In this document: in pieces, positions 52,864 through 61,987 of the stretch
Position numbering within the stretch: the first letter of the stretch is position 1
Layout: each line of letters starts with the position of its first letter
Assembly: GCF_001421415.1 (NCBI RefSeq)
Contig: NZ_LMKH01000039.1
Location: forward strand, 1 to 64,000
DNA length: 64,000 nucleotides
From: Sphingomonas sp. Leaf208
GTDB taxonomy: Bacteria > Pseudomonadota > Alphaproteobacteria > Sphingomonadales > Sphingomonadaceae
Reading direction: 5' to 3'
Position numbers and translations under genes: made by a program
The notes under the pieces: generated by a model
Told to the model about the DNA's origin: nothing
What the model saw: only the letters and a program-made list of their open reading frames with translations
The model's database searches: none

Positions 52864-53637
52864 ATGACCTACGAAACCATCCTGGTCGAGCAGCGCGGCG
52901 GCGTTACGCTTGTCACGCTGAACCGGCCCCAGGCGTTGAACGCATTGAACTCGCAGGTGCTCGCCGACCTGATCGCCGCGTTTGCCGCGTTCGATGCGGA
53001 CCCGTCGCAAGGGTGCGCCGTGCTGACCGGCTCGGCCAAGGCGTTCGCGGCGGGGGCGGACATCAAGGAGATGCAGTCGCAAGGCTTCGCGGAGATGTAC
53101 GCGAGTAACTTCTTCGCAGGCTGGGAAAATTTCACGCGAACGCGCAAGCCGATCATTGCGGCGGTGGCGGGCTATGCGCTCGGCGGCGGGTGCGAACTGG
53201 CGATGATGTGCGACTTTATCCTCGCGGCGGATACCGCCAAGTTCGGCCAGCCCGAGATCAAATTGGCGGTGTCACCTGGCATGGGCGGATCTCAGCGCCT
53301 CACGCGCGCGGTCGGCAAGGCGAAGGCGATGGAGATGTGCCTGACCGGGCGGATGATGGATGCCGCCGAAGCGGAGCGCTCGGGGCTGGTCTCGCGGATC
53401 GTGCCGGCGGACGAGTTGGTCGAGGAGGCGGTGAAGACGGCGACGACGATCGCGGCGATGGCGCCGCTGGCGGTGCTGGCGAACAAGGAAATGGTCAACG
53501 CGGCGTTCGAGACGGGGCTCGCGATGGGTGTCCAGTTCGAGCGGCGGCTGTTCCACGGGCTGTTCGGGACCGAGGACCAGAGCGAAGGCATGGCCGCGTT
53601 CGTCGAGAAGCGCGCCGGGACCTGGACGGGGAAATGA
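52864..53637 (+). CDS. Enoyl-CoA hydratase
   Basis: 257 residues of the crotonase fold. [13 protein letters not shown] is the first oxyanion-hole part, [19 protein letters not shown] contains the first catalytic Glu neighbourhood, and [25 protein letters not shown] the second Glu. The two Glu positions of a true hydratase (E in CELAM-type and QPEIK) are present. In this cluster it would hydrate methacrylyl-CoA. AAGGAG lies about ten bases before the ATG at 52864. Confidence 0.94.
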   Translation: MTYETILVEQRGGVTLVTLNRPQALNALNSQVLADLIAAFAAFDADPSQGCAVLTGSAKAFAAGADIKEMQSQGFAEMYASNFFAGWENFTRTRKPIIAAVAGYALGGGCELAMMCDFILAADTAKFGQPEIKLAVSPGMGGSQRLTRAVGKAKAMEMCLTGRMMDAAEAERSGLVSRIVPADELVEEAVKTATTIAAMAPLAVLANKEMVNAAFETGLAMGVQFERRLFHGLFGTEDQSEGMAAFVEKRAGTWTGK

Positions 53638-53644
53638 TCGTAGT

Positions 53645-53740
53645 CCCCCTCCCGCTTGCGGGAGGGGCTAGGGGAGGGCGCGACGTACGTACCGGCGTCC
53701 GGTCTGTGAGAGCCAACCCCTCCCGTGAACGGGAGGGGAG
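53645..53740. repeat. Composite palindrome, family A (copy 4)
   Basis: CCCCCTCCCGCTTGCGGGAGGGG and CCCCTCCCGTGAACGGGAGGGG arms, right after the hydratase stop and before mmsB. Confidence 0.9.
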
Positions 53741-53759
53741 CAAAATTAGGAGAGAGAAC

Positions 53760-54629
53760 ATGGCACGGATCGGTTTCATCGGGCTCGGCAACATGGGCGG
53801 CGGCATGGCGGCGAACCTCGCCAAGAAGGGCCACGACGTTCGCGCGTTCGATCTGAGCGTCGACGCTTTGGACAAGGCGAAGGCCGCAGGCTGCCTGCCG
53901 GTCGCCTCCGCGCAGGATGCCGCAGACGGTGCCGAAGCGATCGTGACGATGCTCCCCGCCGGCAAGCATGTCGCCGAGGTGTACGACGCGCTGTTCGCGG
54001 TCGCATCGCCGTCCGTAATCCTGATCGACTGTTCGACGATCGACGTCGCCACCGCCAAGCAGGTCGCCACCGCCGCGCAAGCCAAGGGTCTCGTCGCGGT
54101 CGATGCGCCCGTCTCGGGCGGGATCGGCGCCGCGAATGCGGGGACGCTGACCTTCATGGTCGGTGGCTCGGCGGAAGCGTTTGACCGGGCGCAGGCGATC
54201 CTCGCCGACATGGGCAAGGCGGTCATCCACGCGGGCGCGAACGGTGCGGGGCAGGCGGCGAAGATCTGCAACAACATGATCCTCGGCGCGACGATGATCG
54301 CGACTTGCGAGGCTTTCGTGCTGGCGGAGAAGCTCGGGCTCGATGCGCAGGCGTTCTACGACATCGCGAGCGTGTCGTCGGGGCAGAGCTGGTCGATGAC
54401 GACCTATGCGCCGCTGCCCGGTATCGGTCCCGAGACGCCCGCCGACCACGACTATCAGGGCGGCTTTGCGGCGGCACTGATGCTAAAGGATCTGCGGCTT
54501 GCGATGGCGGCGGCAAAGGACACCGGCGCGGATACGCCGATGGGCGCTAAGGCTGCCGAGCGTTACGAAGCGTTCGCCGAGGCCGGGCAGGGTGGGCTCG
54601 ACTTCTCGGCGATCATCCGCACGCTCTGA
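53760..54629 (+). CDS. mmsB: 3-hydroxyisobutyrate dehydrogenase
   Basis: 289 residues. The Rossmann start ARIGFIGLGNMGGGMAANLAKKG, the substrate signature APVSGGIGAANAGTL, the catalytic Lys in GAGQAAKICNNM and the C-terminal DYQGGFAAALMLKDLRLA fit 3-hydroxyisobutyrate dehydrogenase. It oxidises 3-hydroxyisobutyrate to methylmalonate semialdehyde, the substrate of mmsA. The ATG at 53760 follows AGGAGAGAG. It closes the valine cluster and faces the MAPEG gene. Confidence 0.95.
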   Translation: MARIGFIGLGNMGGGMAANLAKKGHDVRAFDLSVDALDKAKAAGCLPVASAQDAADGAEAIVTMLPAGKHVAEVYDALFAVASPSVILIDCSTIDVATAKQVATAAQAKGLVAVDAPVSGGIGAANAGTLTFMVGGSAEAFDRAQAILADMGKAVIHAGANGAGQAAKICNNMILGATMIATCEAFVLAEKLGLDAQAFYDIASVSSGQSWSMTTYAPLPGIGPETPADHDYQGGFAAALMLKDLRLAMAAAKDTGADTPMGAKAAERYEAFAEAGQGGLDFSAIIRTL

Positions 54630-54632
54630 CCC

Positions 54633-55031
54633 TCAGAGAAAGCGGATCAGCATCAGCAGCAGGCCGAGGATCGACACCGTCCAGCTCAGGCTGCGGACAT
54701 ATTTGATGCCGAACAGATAGAGCGGAATGTAGGCGATCCGCGCGCCGAACCAGAGCCATGCGCCGATTGCACCGATGCCGCCAGTGCGATCGGTCACCGC
54801 CAGTCCCAAAGCGAGCGCGATGAAGACCGGATAGGTTTCCTGGAAATTCTTCAGTGCGCGTTCGGCGCGACCGGCCATCTCGCCGAGCGGCTTCTGCTCG
54901 CCATCGCGGGGCCCAGCGTTCCAGTCGAGCCCGCGGTCGCGCGTCGCGGTCTGCCCTTGGATCATGACGTACGCGAATAGCAGGACCGTCGACCAGCCCA
55001 GCAGCAGCATTTCGGTGGATAGGTGCGTCAT
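54633..55031 (-). CDS. MAPEG-family membrane protein
   Basis: 132 residues with four helices (residues about 5-25, 68-82, 85-105, 112-130). The loop GRAERALKNFQETYPVFIALAL carries the family's ERAxxNxxE motif that binds glutathione in eukaryotic members. Bacterial MAPEG proteins are uncharacterised membrane enzymes that may use glutathione in detoxification. It converges tail-to-tail with mmsB with only three bases between stops. Confidence 0.93.
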   Translation of the reverse strand: MTHLSTEMLLLGWSTVLLFAYVMIQGQTATRDRGLDWNAGPRDGEQKPLGEMAGRAERALKNFQETYPVFIALALGLAVTDRTGGIGAIGAWLWFGARIAYIPLYLFGIKYVRSLSWTVSILGLLLMLIRFL

Positions 55032-55067
55032 GATCGATCTCCGCAGGGCAGCGGGTCTCGAACGCCG

Positions 55068-55286
55068 CTATGCGCGCGAGGTTGCGCTCTGTTGCAGGGG
55101 GATGGCTAGCTGCTGGGCATCGCGGGCGCGGTGGAACGCCCGGTCTGCGTCGTCGATCGCGCCGAGCAACGCGCCGAAGCACGGCATCTCGTCGATCGGA
55201 TAGACGCGTGAAAGGTCATGGCCGAGCGCGAAAACATCGCGCTGCGTGAGCAAACCGATCGCAACGATGCGGTCTTGATCAGGCAA
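55068..55286 (-). CDS. Small hypothetical protein
   Basis: 72 residues, no signal peptide or membrane helix. MPDQDRIVAIGLLTQRDVFAL, then RVYPIDEMPCFGALLGAIDDADRAF, suggest a compact helical protein. I recall similar small proteins as conserved unknowns in sphingomonads but cannot name a family. It lies between the MAPEG and MATE genes on the same strand. The frame is free of competing genes. The function is unknown. Confidence 0.65.
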   Translation of the reverse strand: MPDQDRIVAIGLLTQRDVFALGHDLSRVYPIDEMPCFGALLGAIDDADRAFHRARDAQQLAIPLQQSATSRA

Positions 55287-55371
55287 ATGTCAGGCTCCGG
55301 TTGTGTAACACACGTTAACACACTGCAGCGGTTATGTATCATTCTTGTCGGACAAAGAGACCAAGCGAGCC

Positions 55372-56745
55372 TTAGCCGAGGCCAAGCCGTTCGCGCGCCT
55401 GCCAACGGGCGATCATCAGAACCGATACGACCGCCAATCCGGTCGCGAGCCCGGTCCAGATACCGACGCCGCCCCAGCCGCCGCCGAATGCCAGCCACGC
55501 ACCGACGCCGATGCCGATCCCCCAATAGCCGATCGCGGCGAACAGCATTGGCACCTTGGTATCGCCCAGCCCACGCAACATGCCTGCGCCGATCACCTGT
55601 GCGCCGTCGACGACCTGGAATACAGCAGCGACCGCGAGCAGCGAGATCGCCAGCGCGACGACCGGTGCGTTGGCCGGCGCATCGACATCGAGGATGATGC
55701 CGATCAGCAGTTGTGGCGCGAGGATCAAGAGCGCAGCGGTCAGCACCATGAAGCCTTCGCCAATCGCGAACGCCGCCCAACCAGCGCGCCCTATGCCGGC
55801 ACGGTCGCCACGCCCCGACGCCAAGCCGACGCGGATCGTTGCCGCCTGCGCGATGCCGAGCGGGACCATGAAGGTGACGCTGGCGATCTGGATCGCGATC
55901 GCATGCGCGGCGAGCGGCACGGTGCCGAGCAACCCCATCAGGAACACCGCCGCGATGAACACGGTCGATTCGAACCCGAGCGTGATCGCGATCGGCAGGC
56001 CGAGTTTCCACACGGCACGGTAGCGTGGCCAGTCGGCGCGCCAGAACCGGCCGAGCAGGCGATAGCGGCGGAACGGCCTTGCGTAGACGATGACCGCCGC
56101 CATCGCGACGAAACTCAGGCCGTTGGCGATGCTGCTCGCCATCCCCGAGCCGAGCAGGCCGAGCGCGGGGAGGCCGGCGTGGCCGAAGATCAGCAGCCAG
56201 TTGAGCCCGGCATTGACGACCAGCAGCCCGACCATCACCACCAGCGACCAGGCGGGTTTCTCGAGCGCGGCGACGAATGCGCGGAGCACTAGGAAGCAGA
56301 GGCTGGGCAGCATCCCCCACATCACTGCGCGGACGAACCGCGCTGCCTCGTGCGCGAGCAGCGGATCCTGGTCGAGCAGGTGGACTAGGATTGGCTCGGC
56401 ATTCCACAGGATGATCCACGAGGGGATGCAGAGCGTGGCGGCGACCCAGATCGTCTGGCGCACCGTCCGCCGGATATCGCGCACCGCATGCGGCCGCGCC
56501 CCGCGCTCGCGCGCGATCATCGGCACGGCGGCGGTGGTGAGGCCCATGCCGAAGATCAGGAAGACGAGGTAGAGGTTGAGACCCAGCGTCGCCGCTGCCA
56601 GCGTATCCGATCCAAGCCGCCCCAGCATTGCTACGTCGGTCGCGCCGACCAGCGCCTGCGCGAGGTTGGTCGCTACCAGCGGCCAAGCGAGTTTCAGCGT
56701 CGCGGCGAATTCGGTACGCCAGGGGCGGGGCGGGGTGGACGTCAT
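55372..56745 (-). CDS. MATE-family efflux transporter
   Basis: 457 residues with twelve helices in two similar halves. LAWPLVATNLAQALVGATDVAML and LGLPIAITLGFESTVFIAAVFLMG mark the halves, and QVVDGAQVIGAGMLRGLGDTKVPM is the conserved second-half motif of NorM-type multidrug exporters. It should export cationic drugs in exchange for sodium or protons. The ATG at 56745 starts MTSTPPRPWRTEF. A family C palindrome lies upstream. Confidence 0.94.
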   Translation of the reverse strand: MTSTPPRPWRTEFAATLKLAWPLVATNLAQALVGATDVAMLGRLGSDTLAAATLGLNLYLVFLIFGMGLTTAAVPMIARERGARPHAVRDIRRTVRQTIWVAATLCIPSWIILWNAEPILVHLLDQDPLLAHEAARFVRAVMWGMLPSLCFLVLRAFVAALEKPAWSLVVMVGLLVVNAGLNWLLIFGHAGLPALGLLGSGMASSIANGLSFVAMAAVIVYARPFRRYRLLGRFWRADWPRYRAVWKLGLPIAITLGFESTVFIAAVFLMGLLGTVPLAAHAIAIQIASVTFMVPLGIAQAATIRVGLASGRGDRAGIGRAGWAAFAIGEGFMVLTAALLILAPQLLIGIILDVDAPANAPVVALAISLLAVAAVFQVVDGAQVIGAGMLRGLGDTKVPMLFAAIGYWGIGIGVGAWLAFGGGWGGVGIWTGLATGLAVVSVLMIARWQARERLGLG

Positions 56746-56791
56746 GCGCTGGCTTTAGCTTGGTTGGGGGGCTTGTCGATTGCTCCCGTCG

Positions 56792-56913
56792 ATCCTCCCC
56801 CTGTCAGGCAAGCGCGTGAGGTGACGGAGGGTGAAAACGCGCCGCTATGGTTGTCCATGCCGCCCCCTCCGTCAGCGAAGTGCCTGCCACCTCCCCCTGG
56901 CGGGGGAGGATTG
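56792..56913. repeat. Composite palindrome, family C (copy 2)
   Basis: ATCCTCCCCCTGTCAGG on the left (arm partly eroded) and CCACCTCCCCCTGGCGGGGGAGGAT on the right, with GACGGAGGG / CCCCCTCCGTC inner parts. It is next to a family F copy, in the gap between the MATE and PHB-depolymerase-type genes; no gene is seen in that 350-base gap. Confidence 0.88.
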
Positions 56914-56972
56914 ATAGGGCGCGATGCAGTGTGAAAGGTGCTGGGGCAATCACGCGATGCTCCCCAACCACT

Positions 56973-57056
56973 CCGTCATCCTGACGAAAGTCAGGATCAA
57001 GGGTAACGGGTGGTGCCCTGTTTGGCTCTGGATCCTGACTTTCGTCTGGATGACGG
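56973..57056. repeat. Composite palindrome, family F (copy 3)
   Basis: CCGTCATCCTGACGAAAGTCAGGATCAAG pairs with GGATCCTGACTTTCGTCTGGATGACGG. It is more diverged than the pair around the GIY-YIG gene and has no nuclease gene next to it. Confidence 0.88.
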
Positions 57057-57098
57057 GGAGCGCGCGCGCTGACGTCCGACCCCACGCTGGTCTCTATC

Positions 57099-58214
57099 CT
57101 ACCGCATCAACCCGGCAGCGCGGAGGGCGTTCTCGATCGTCGCCTGAATACCGGGGGCTTCGGCGCGGGGTTTCGATGTGGCCTTCGGCGAGACGGGGAT
57201 CGCGATCTTGGCGATGCGTTCGACCGGTGCCGCCTTGGCTGCGGTTTCCACCCCCGCCGCCGCAACTAGGCCGCAGGACTTTGCGATCACCGCCGTGCTG
57301 GAAATCCCGACGTCCAGCATGAACGGCCCTGCGGCCCCCAAGCGCTCGCCGCGCAACGGATCGATCGGCGTGCCGTGGCCCATGCCCGGGACGGTCCAGT
57401 CTTCGACGACATCGCGGCCTTCCGCGTCCGACCAGATCCGGTGGACGGCGGTGCCTACTCGCTCGGTGCGCACGGCCTTCGCATCGACGCCGTGGATACC
57501 GCGCCATTGCCGCGCGATGATGTCCGCGTTCGCTACGCTCACCGTCGCGTCCGCGCCGCCGTGCCAGATCGCGAGCGTCGGCCAGCGTCCGTGGTGTCCA
57601 CGCGCGCCGCTCCGAACCGCGTCGGCCAGCGCGGCGTCGCTGGTGTCGCCGTGCCCGCGCATCCGGTCGAGCGCCTGCGACACGCCGGTCGCGGTGCCGT
57701 AGGCCAGCCCGCCGATCACCGCGCCGCCTGCGAACAGGTCGGGCCGCGTGGCCAGCATCGCCACCGTCATCGCGCCGCCCGCGGACAGCCCGGTGACGTA
57801 CACGCGGCTGCGGTCGAGGCCGTGGCGGGCGATCATTGTCTCGGTCATCTGCGCGATCGATTCGGCCTCGCCGCCGGCCTGCGCGGTGTCTTCCGACGCG
57901 AACCAGTTGAAGCAGCGGTTGGGATTGTTCGCGCGCGTTTGCTCGGGGAAGACCAGCGCGAAACCGGCGCGATCGGCGAGCTTCGACCAGCCTGATCCGT
58001 GGTCATAGCCCGCCGCGGTCTGCGTGCAGCCGTGCAGGACGACGACTATTGGCGCGCCCGGTGGCAGGTTGGCGGGAACGTAGCTGAAGCCGAGCAGCGC
58101 ACCCGGGTTGGTCCCGAATTCGGTCAGTGGCGTCAGGCGGCTGGGCGCAGTGTCGCGCGGCGTCGGAGCTCCGGCGCGCGCCATGCGCGCTAGGGTATCG
58201 GCGATGTTTCTCAC
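57099..58214 (-). CDS. PHB depolymerase-family esterase
   Basis: 371 residues of the alpha/beta-hydrolase fold of extracellular polyhydroxybutyrate depolymerases (type 1 catalytic domain). The oxyanion region is VVVLHGCTQTAAGYDHGSGW, the nucleophile Ser is in VYVTGLSAGGAMT, the Asp in AIWHGGADATV and the His in VPGMGHGTPID. The usual signal peptide and substrate-binding domain are not seen, so it may be intracellular or a feruloyl-esterase-like enzyme. The C-terminal tail (about 310-371) is Ala/Lys-rich with a small helix. Confidence 0.88.
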   Translation of the reverse strand: MRNIADTLARMARAGAPTPRDTAPSRLTPLTEFGTNPGALLGFSYVPANLPPGAPIVVVLHGCTQTAAGYDHGSGWSKLADRAGFALVFPEQTRANNPNRCFNWFASEDTAQAGGEAESIAQMTETMIARHGLDRSRVYVTGLSAGGAMTVAMLATRPDLFAGGAVIGGLAYGTATGVSQALDRMRGHGDTSDAALADAVRSGARGHHGRWPTLAIWHGGADATVSVANADIIARQWRGIHGVDAKAVRTERVGTAVHRIWSDAEGRDVVEDWTVPGMGHGTPIDPLRGERLGAAGPFMLDVGISSTAVIAKSCGLVAAAGVETAAKAAPVERIAKIAIPVSPKATSKPRAEAPGIQATIENALRAAGLMR

Positions 58215-58312
58215 GGTAATCGAGCCTTTCGTCGCCAGCGTACTCGGCCGCGATCTTATCTCAACGTCGCACGTACATCATTTGTTGCTGCAGTGCAGCA
58301 AGAGCGTCAGGA

Positions 58313-59566
58313 TCAATGCCGGATTGCGTCGCATGCTTCAGCGATCGCCGCATAGATCCCGTCGAGATCGGGGTCGTCGATGCAATAGGGCGGCATGACA
58401 TAGACGGTGTTGCCGAGCGGCCGGAGCAGCAGGTCGCGCTCGCGGAAGAAGGCGAGCAATCGCGGCCCGATCTGCGAGAGATAGCCGTCCTCGCCGCGGA
58501 GTTCGACCGCGGTGATCGTGCCGATCTGCCGCGCGTTGGCGATGCGCGGATGCTCGGCAAGCGCGGCCAGCCGCGAGGCTTGGCGCGTGGCAAGGTCGGC
58601 GATCCGGTCGCGCACCGGTTCGTCGCGCCAAATCGCGAGGTTCGCGTTGGCGGCGGCGCAGGCGATCGGGTTGGCGGTGTAGCTCGACGAGTGGAAGAAC
58701 ATGCGCGCGCGGTCGGTGCCGTAATGCGCCTGGTAGATCGCCTCGGTCGCCATCGTCACCGCGAGCGGGATCGCGCCACCGGTCAGCCCCTTCGACAGGC
58801 AGAGGATGTCGGGCACGACGCCAGACTGTTCGCAGGCGAGCAAGGTGCCGGTACGACCCCAGCCGGTCATCACCTCGTCGGCGATGAACAGGACGTCATG
58901 CGCGGCACAGATCCGCCGCATCTCGGCGAGGATGTGCGGCGCGTAGATGTGCATTCCGCCGGCGCCGAGCAGCAGTGGCTCGACGATGAACGCGGCGGGG
59001 TGTGCGGCGCAGGCTTTCTCCAGCGCGTCGAGCGTTGCTTGCTCGCACCCGGCGGCGGGGAAGGGGATCGTGCCGACGTCGAACAGCAACGGCGCGTAGG
59101 CGCGGTTGTAGACGCCGCGTGCGCCGACCGACATCGCGCCGATCGTGTCGCCGTGATAGCCGTGCTCCATCACGAGGATGCGGTGGCGATCTTCGCCGCG
59201 GTCTAGCCAGTAACCGAGCGCCATCTTCAGCGCGCACTCGACGCTGGTCGAGCCCGAGTCCGAGAAGAAGACTCGCGTAAGGTCCGGCGGCATGATCGCG
59301 GTCAGTCCGCGCGCGAGGTCTTCGGCGGGCTGGTGCGTCCAGCCGGCGAAGATGATCTGGTCGAGCTTGCCCGCCTGCTCGGCGATCGCCGCCATGATCT
59401 TCGGGTTGGCATGGCCATGCGTGGTGACCCACCAGGACGAGATCGCATCGACGATCCGTCGACCGTCGGACGTGTAGAGCGCGGCACCTTCGGCATGCGT
59501 GACCAGCGGGATCGGCTCGCGCAGGCCGTGCTGCGTGAACGGATGCCAGACGGGGGAGTCGGTCAC
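58313..59566 (-). CDS. bioA: Adenosylmethionine-8-amino-7-oxononanoate aminotransferase
   Basis: 417 residues of the class III PLP aminotransferase fold. WHPFTQHG near the start and SSWWVTTHGHANP are BioA signatures. PLP is held by the Asp in LFIADEVMTGWGRTG and the Lys in LCLSKGLTGGAIPLAV. It makes 7,8-diaminopelargonate from KAPA using S-adenosylmethionine. Its start overlaps the bioD stop by four bases, making bioF-bioD-bioA one coupled operon on the minus strand. Confidence 0.96.
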   Translation of the reverse strand: MTDSPVWHPFTQHGLREPIPLVTHAEGAALYTSDGRRIVDAISSWWVTTHGHANPKIMAAIAEQAGKLDQIIFAGWTHQPAEDLARGLTAIMPPDLTRVFFSDSGSTSVECALKMALGYWLDRGEDRHRILVMEHGYHGDTIGAMSVGARGVYNRAYAPLLFDVGTIPFPAAGCEQATLDALEKACAAHPAAFIVEPLLLGAGGMHIYAPHILAEMRRICAAHDVLFIADEVMTGWGRTGTLLACEQSGVVPDILCLSKGLTGGAIPLAVTMATEAIYQAHYGTDRARMFFHSSSYTANPIACAAANANLAIWRDEPVRDRIADLATRQASRLAALAEHPRIANARQIGTITAVELRGEDGYLSQIGPRLLAFFRERDLLLRPLGNTVYVMPPYCIDDPDLDGIYAAIAEACDAIRH

Positions 59567-60180
59567 CGGAACGCCTCCAGATCGAAGTTTGCGGCGAACG
59601 CCTCGGCCAGGGTGGCGGCGTTGAGCGGATCAAGGCGGGGTAGGCGGCCCAGGCGGCGGACCTTGCCGAGTGCCGCGATCGTCGCCTCGCTATCCTCGAC
59701 CGCATCGCCGACGAAGGCGATGCCGAGGATGGGGACGCTGCGGCTGCGCAGTGCCTCGATCGAGAGCAGGCTGTGGTTGATCGTGCCGAGCCCGGTGCGC
59801 GCGACGAGCACGACTGGCTTGTTCCACCGCGCGAACAGGTCTGCGAAGATCAGCTCGCGCGTGACGGGGACCATCACGCCGCCCGCGCCCTCGACCACCA
59901 GTGGGCCATCGACCTCTGGCAGCGCGAGACGGTCGGGATCGATCGTCACGCGGTCGATCTCCGCGGCTAGATGCGGCGAGCACGGCGTCGTCAGCCGGTA
60001 TGCTTCGGGCAGCACGTGGTCCGCAGGAACGCCGAGCGTCACGACCGACGCTGCGTCGCTGCCGCCTGCGAGCCCGGCCTGCACCGGCTTCCAGTAGCGC
60101 GCGCCGAGTGCGGCGGTGAGCCCGGCGGCGAACACGGTCTTGCCGATATCGGTGTCCGTCCCGGTAACGACGATCGTCAT
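59563..60180 (-). CDS. bioD: Dethiobiotin synthetase
   Basis: 205 residues. The P-loop is VTGTDTDIGKTVFAAGL, the substrate Lys lies in YWKPVQAGL, and VVEGAGGVMVPVTRE is the family signature; VARTGLGTINHSLLS binds the nucleotide. It closes the ureido ring of dethiobiotin from diaminopelargonate, CO2 and ATP. The start at 60180 overlaps the bioF stop by four bases. A longer frame to 60606 only runs into bioF. Confidence 0.96.
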   Translation of the reverse strand: MTIVVTGTDTDIGKTVFAAGLTAALGARYWKPVQAGLAGGSDAASVVTLGVPADHVLPEAYRLTTPCSPHLAAEIDRVTIDPDRLALPEVDGPLVVEGAGGVMVPVTRELIFADLFARWNKPVVLVARTGLGTINHSLLSIEALRSRSVPILGIAFVGDAVEDSEATIAALGKVRRLGRLPRLDPLNAATLAEAFAANFDLEAFR

Positions 60181-61298
60181 TGCAATGCCTCTTCCATGAC
60201 CTCGGCCAAAGCCTCGATATCCGCAACCATCGCGTTGAGCGTCAACGAAATCCGCAACCGCGATCCGCCCTCGGGCACGGTCGGCGGCCGTATCCCGCGC
60301 ACGTCGAACCCCGCCGCCTGGATCGCGCCCGCCACATGCATCGTCCGCGCGGCGTCCCCCAACACCAGCGGCAGGATCTGCGAGCCCGTTGCCGCGACGC
60401 CGTAGGGTGCGAGCACGCGCTCTGCCGTGGCGATCAACGTCCAGAGCCTCTCCCGGCGCCCCGGTTCGTCCGCGACGATCCGCAGAGCCTCGCCGACCGC
60501 CAGTGCCATCAGCGGCGACGGTGCGGTCGAGAAGATGAACCCGCGGCCGCGATTGACGATGAACTCGCGCATCACAGCGGGCCCGCACAACAGCGCGCCC
60601 TCGCACCCCAGCGCCTTGCCGCAGGTACGCAAGGTAATTACGTTCTCGCGACCGTCCAGCGCTTCGGCCAGCCCGCGGCCGTCGGTGCCGAACACACCCG
60701 TCGCGTGCGCTTCATCGATGAGCAGGACGGCGTCGTGGCGGTCTGCGATTTCGGCGAGCACTGCGAGCGGAGCCTGGTCGCCGTCCATGCTGTAGAGGCT
60801 CTCGACCGCGATCCACACGCGCCCTGTCCCGCCCGACGCGCGCCACGCGACGATCGCGTCCTCGACCGCATCGGCATCGTTATGCGCGGCGGCGACGAAG
60901 GTCGCCCTGGTGAGCCGCATGCCCTCGTGCGCGCTGGCGTGGATCAGCGCGTCGTGGACGATCAGGTCGCCGCGTTGTGGCAGCGTCGCGAACAGGATCG
61001 TGTTGGCGACATACCCGCTCGCGAAGAACAGCGCGGCCTTAGTCCCGAAGAACCGCGCGGCGTCCGCCTCCAGCGCCTCATGCTCGGGCGCATTGCCGCG
61101 CAGCAACCGCGACCCACCCGATCCGACCGGCACGCCGCGCTGCAATGCCTCGGTCATTGCCGTGCGAAGCCGGTCCGATCCGGCGAGTCCGAGATAGTCG
61201 TTCGAGGCGAAGTCGACGCCTGTACGCGGCCGGAGCGATCGGTACCGGTCGGTGGCCGTCAGTCTGGCGAGGTCTCGTTCCTGTTCGGCGAACATCAT
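60177..61298 (-). CDS. bioF: 8-amino-7-oxononanoate synthase
   Basis: 373 residues of the alpha-oxoamine synthase family. DFASNDYLGLAG, GSGGSRLLRGN, LLIDEAHATGVFG (PLP ring stacking) and TLRTCGKALGCEGALL (PLP Lys) are present. It condenses pimeloyl-ACP or -CoA with alanine. It is first in the bioF-bioD-bioA operon. The start at 61298 is one of two adjacent ATGs. bioB, bioC and bioH are not in the window. Confidence 0.95.
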   Translation of the reverse strand: MMFAEQERDLARLTATDRYRSLRPRTGVDFASNDYLGLAGSDRLRTAMTEALQRGVPVGSGGSRLLRGNAPEHEALEADAARFFGTKAALFFASGYVANTILFATLPQRGDLIVHDALIHASAHEGMRLTRATFVAAAHNDADAVEDAIVAWRASGGTGRVWIAVESLYSMDGDQAPLAVLAEIADRHDAVLLIDEAHATGVFGTDGRGLAEALDGRENVITLRTCGKALGCEGALLCGPAVMREFIVNRGRGFIFSTAPSPLMALAVGEALRIVADEPGRRERLWTLIATAERVLAPYGVAATGSQILPLVLGDAARTMHVAGAIQAAGFDVRGIRPPTVPEGGSRLRISLTLNAMVADIEALAEVMEEALQ

Positions 61299-61354
61299 CG
61301 CGCCGCCCTAAACCCTGCGCGCCGCGAAGACGATCCCTGTGTCCAGTCTTAGGT

Positions 61355-61987
61355 CTAACCCGCGTTCCACATCTCGATGAACGTCTTCGCCCGCGCGCCG
61401 ACGTCCGCGGCGGACATGCCGGGTGCGAACAGGGCCGAGCCGAGGCCAAAGCCAGCCGCGCCGGCCTTGCGCCAGTCCGCCATCAGTTCCGGCGCGATCC
61501 CGCCGACCGGCAACACGCGCGTGTCCTTGGGGAGGATCGCGCGCATTGCCTTCAGTACCGCGGGGCTGGCGGCTTCGGCGGGGAAGAGTTTCAGCGCGGC
61601 GGCACCGGCGTCGAGCGCAGCGAACGCCTCGGTCGGAGTCGCGATGCCGGGGAGCGCGACATAGCCCTTGTCCGCGGCTGCAGCGATCACGCGGACGTTC
61701 GCGTTGGGGGCGATGATCAGCGTGCCGCCCGCGGCGCCGACCGCCTCGACGTCCTCGACGCGCAACACTGTGCCCGCGCCGACGACCGCGCGGCCCTCGA
61801 ACCGGCGCGCCAGTCGGGCGATGCTGTCCAGCGGATCGGGCGAGTTCATCGGCACTTCGAGGATCGTGAAGCCGGCCTCGACCAGCGCTTCGCCGATCGC
61901 TTCGACTTCGTCGGGCTTCACGCCGCGGAGGATCGCGATCAGCGGGCATTTCGCGAAGGCGTCGTCAAAGGCTTGGCGGTTGGTCAT
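61355..61987 (-). CDS. dgoA: 2-dehydro-3-deoxy-6-phosphogalactonate aldolase
   Basis: 210 residues, class I KDPG/KDPGal aldolase barrel. The catalytic Glu is in TILEVPMNSP, the substrate region in VVGAGTVLRVEDV, and the Schiff-base Lys in AALKLFPAEAASP. FAKCPLIAILRGVKP is the N-terminal signature. It cleaves KDPGal to pyruvate and glyceraldehyde-3-phosphate. Its start overlaps the dgoK stop by four bases. With dgoK and galactose dehydrogenase nearby, the galactonate assignment is preferred over KDPG. Confidence 0.92.
   Translation of the reverse strand: MTNRQAFDDAFAKCPLIAILRGVKPDEVEAIGEALVEAGFTILEVPMNSPDPLDSIARLARRFEGRAVVGAGTVLRVEDVEAVGAAGGTLIIAPNANVRVIAAAADKGYVALPGIATPTEAFAALDAGAAALKLFPAEAASPAVLKAMRAILPKDTRVLPVGGIAPELMADWRKAGAAGFGLGSALFAPGMSAADVGARAKTFIEMWNAG

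Noticed and set aside
47396-54629. Valine cluster as a horizontally acquired island
   Set aside because: Base and codon use look like the rest of the window, and there is no integrase, tRNA or direct-repeat boundary. Only the repeats and the GIY-YIG unit look inserted.
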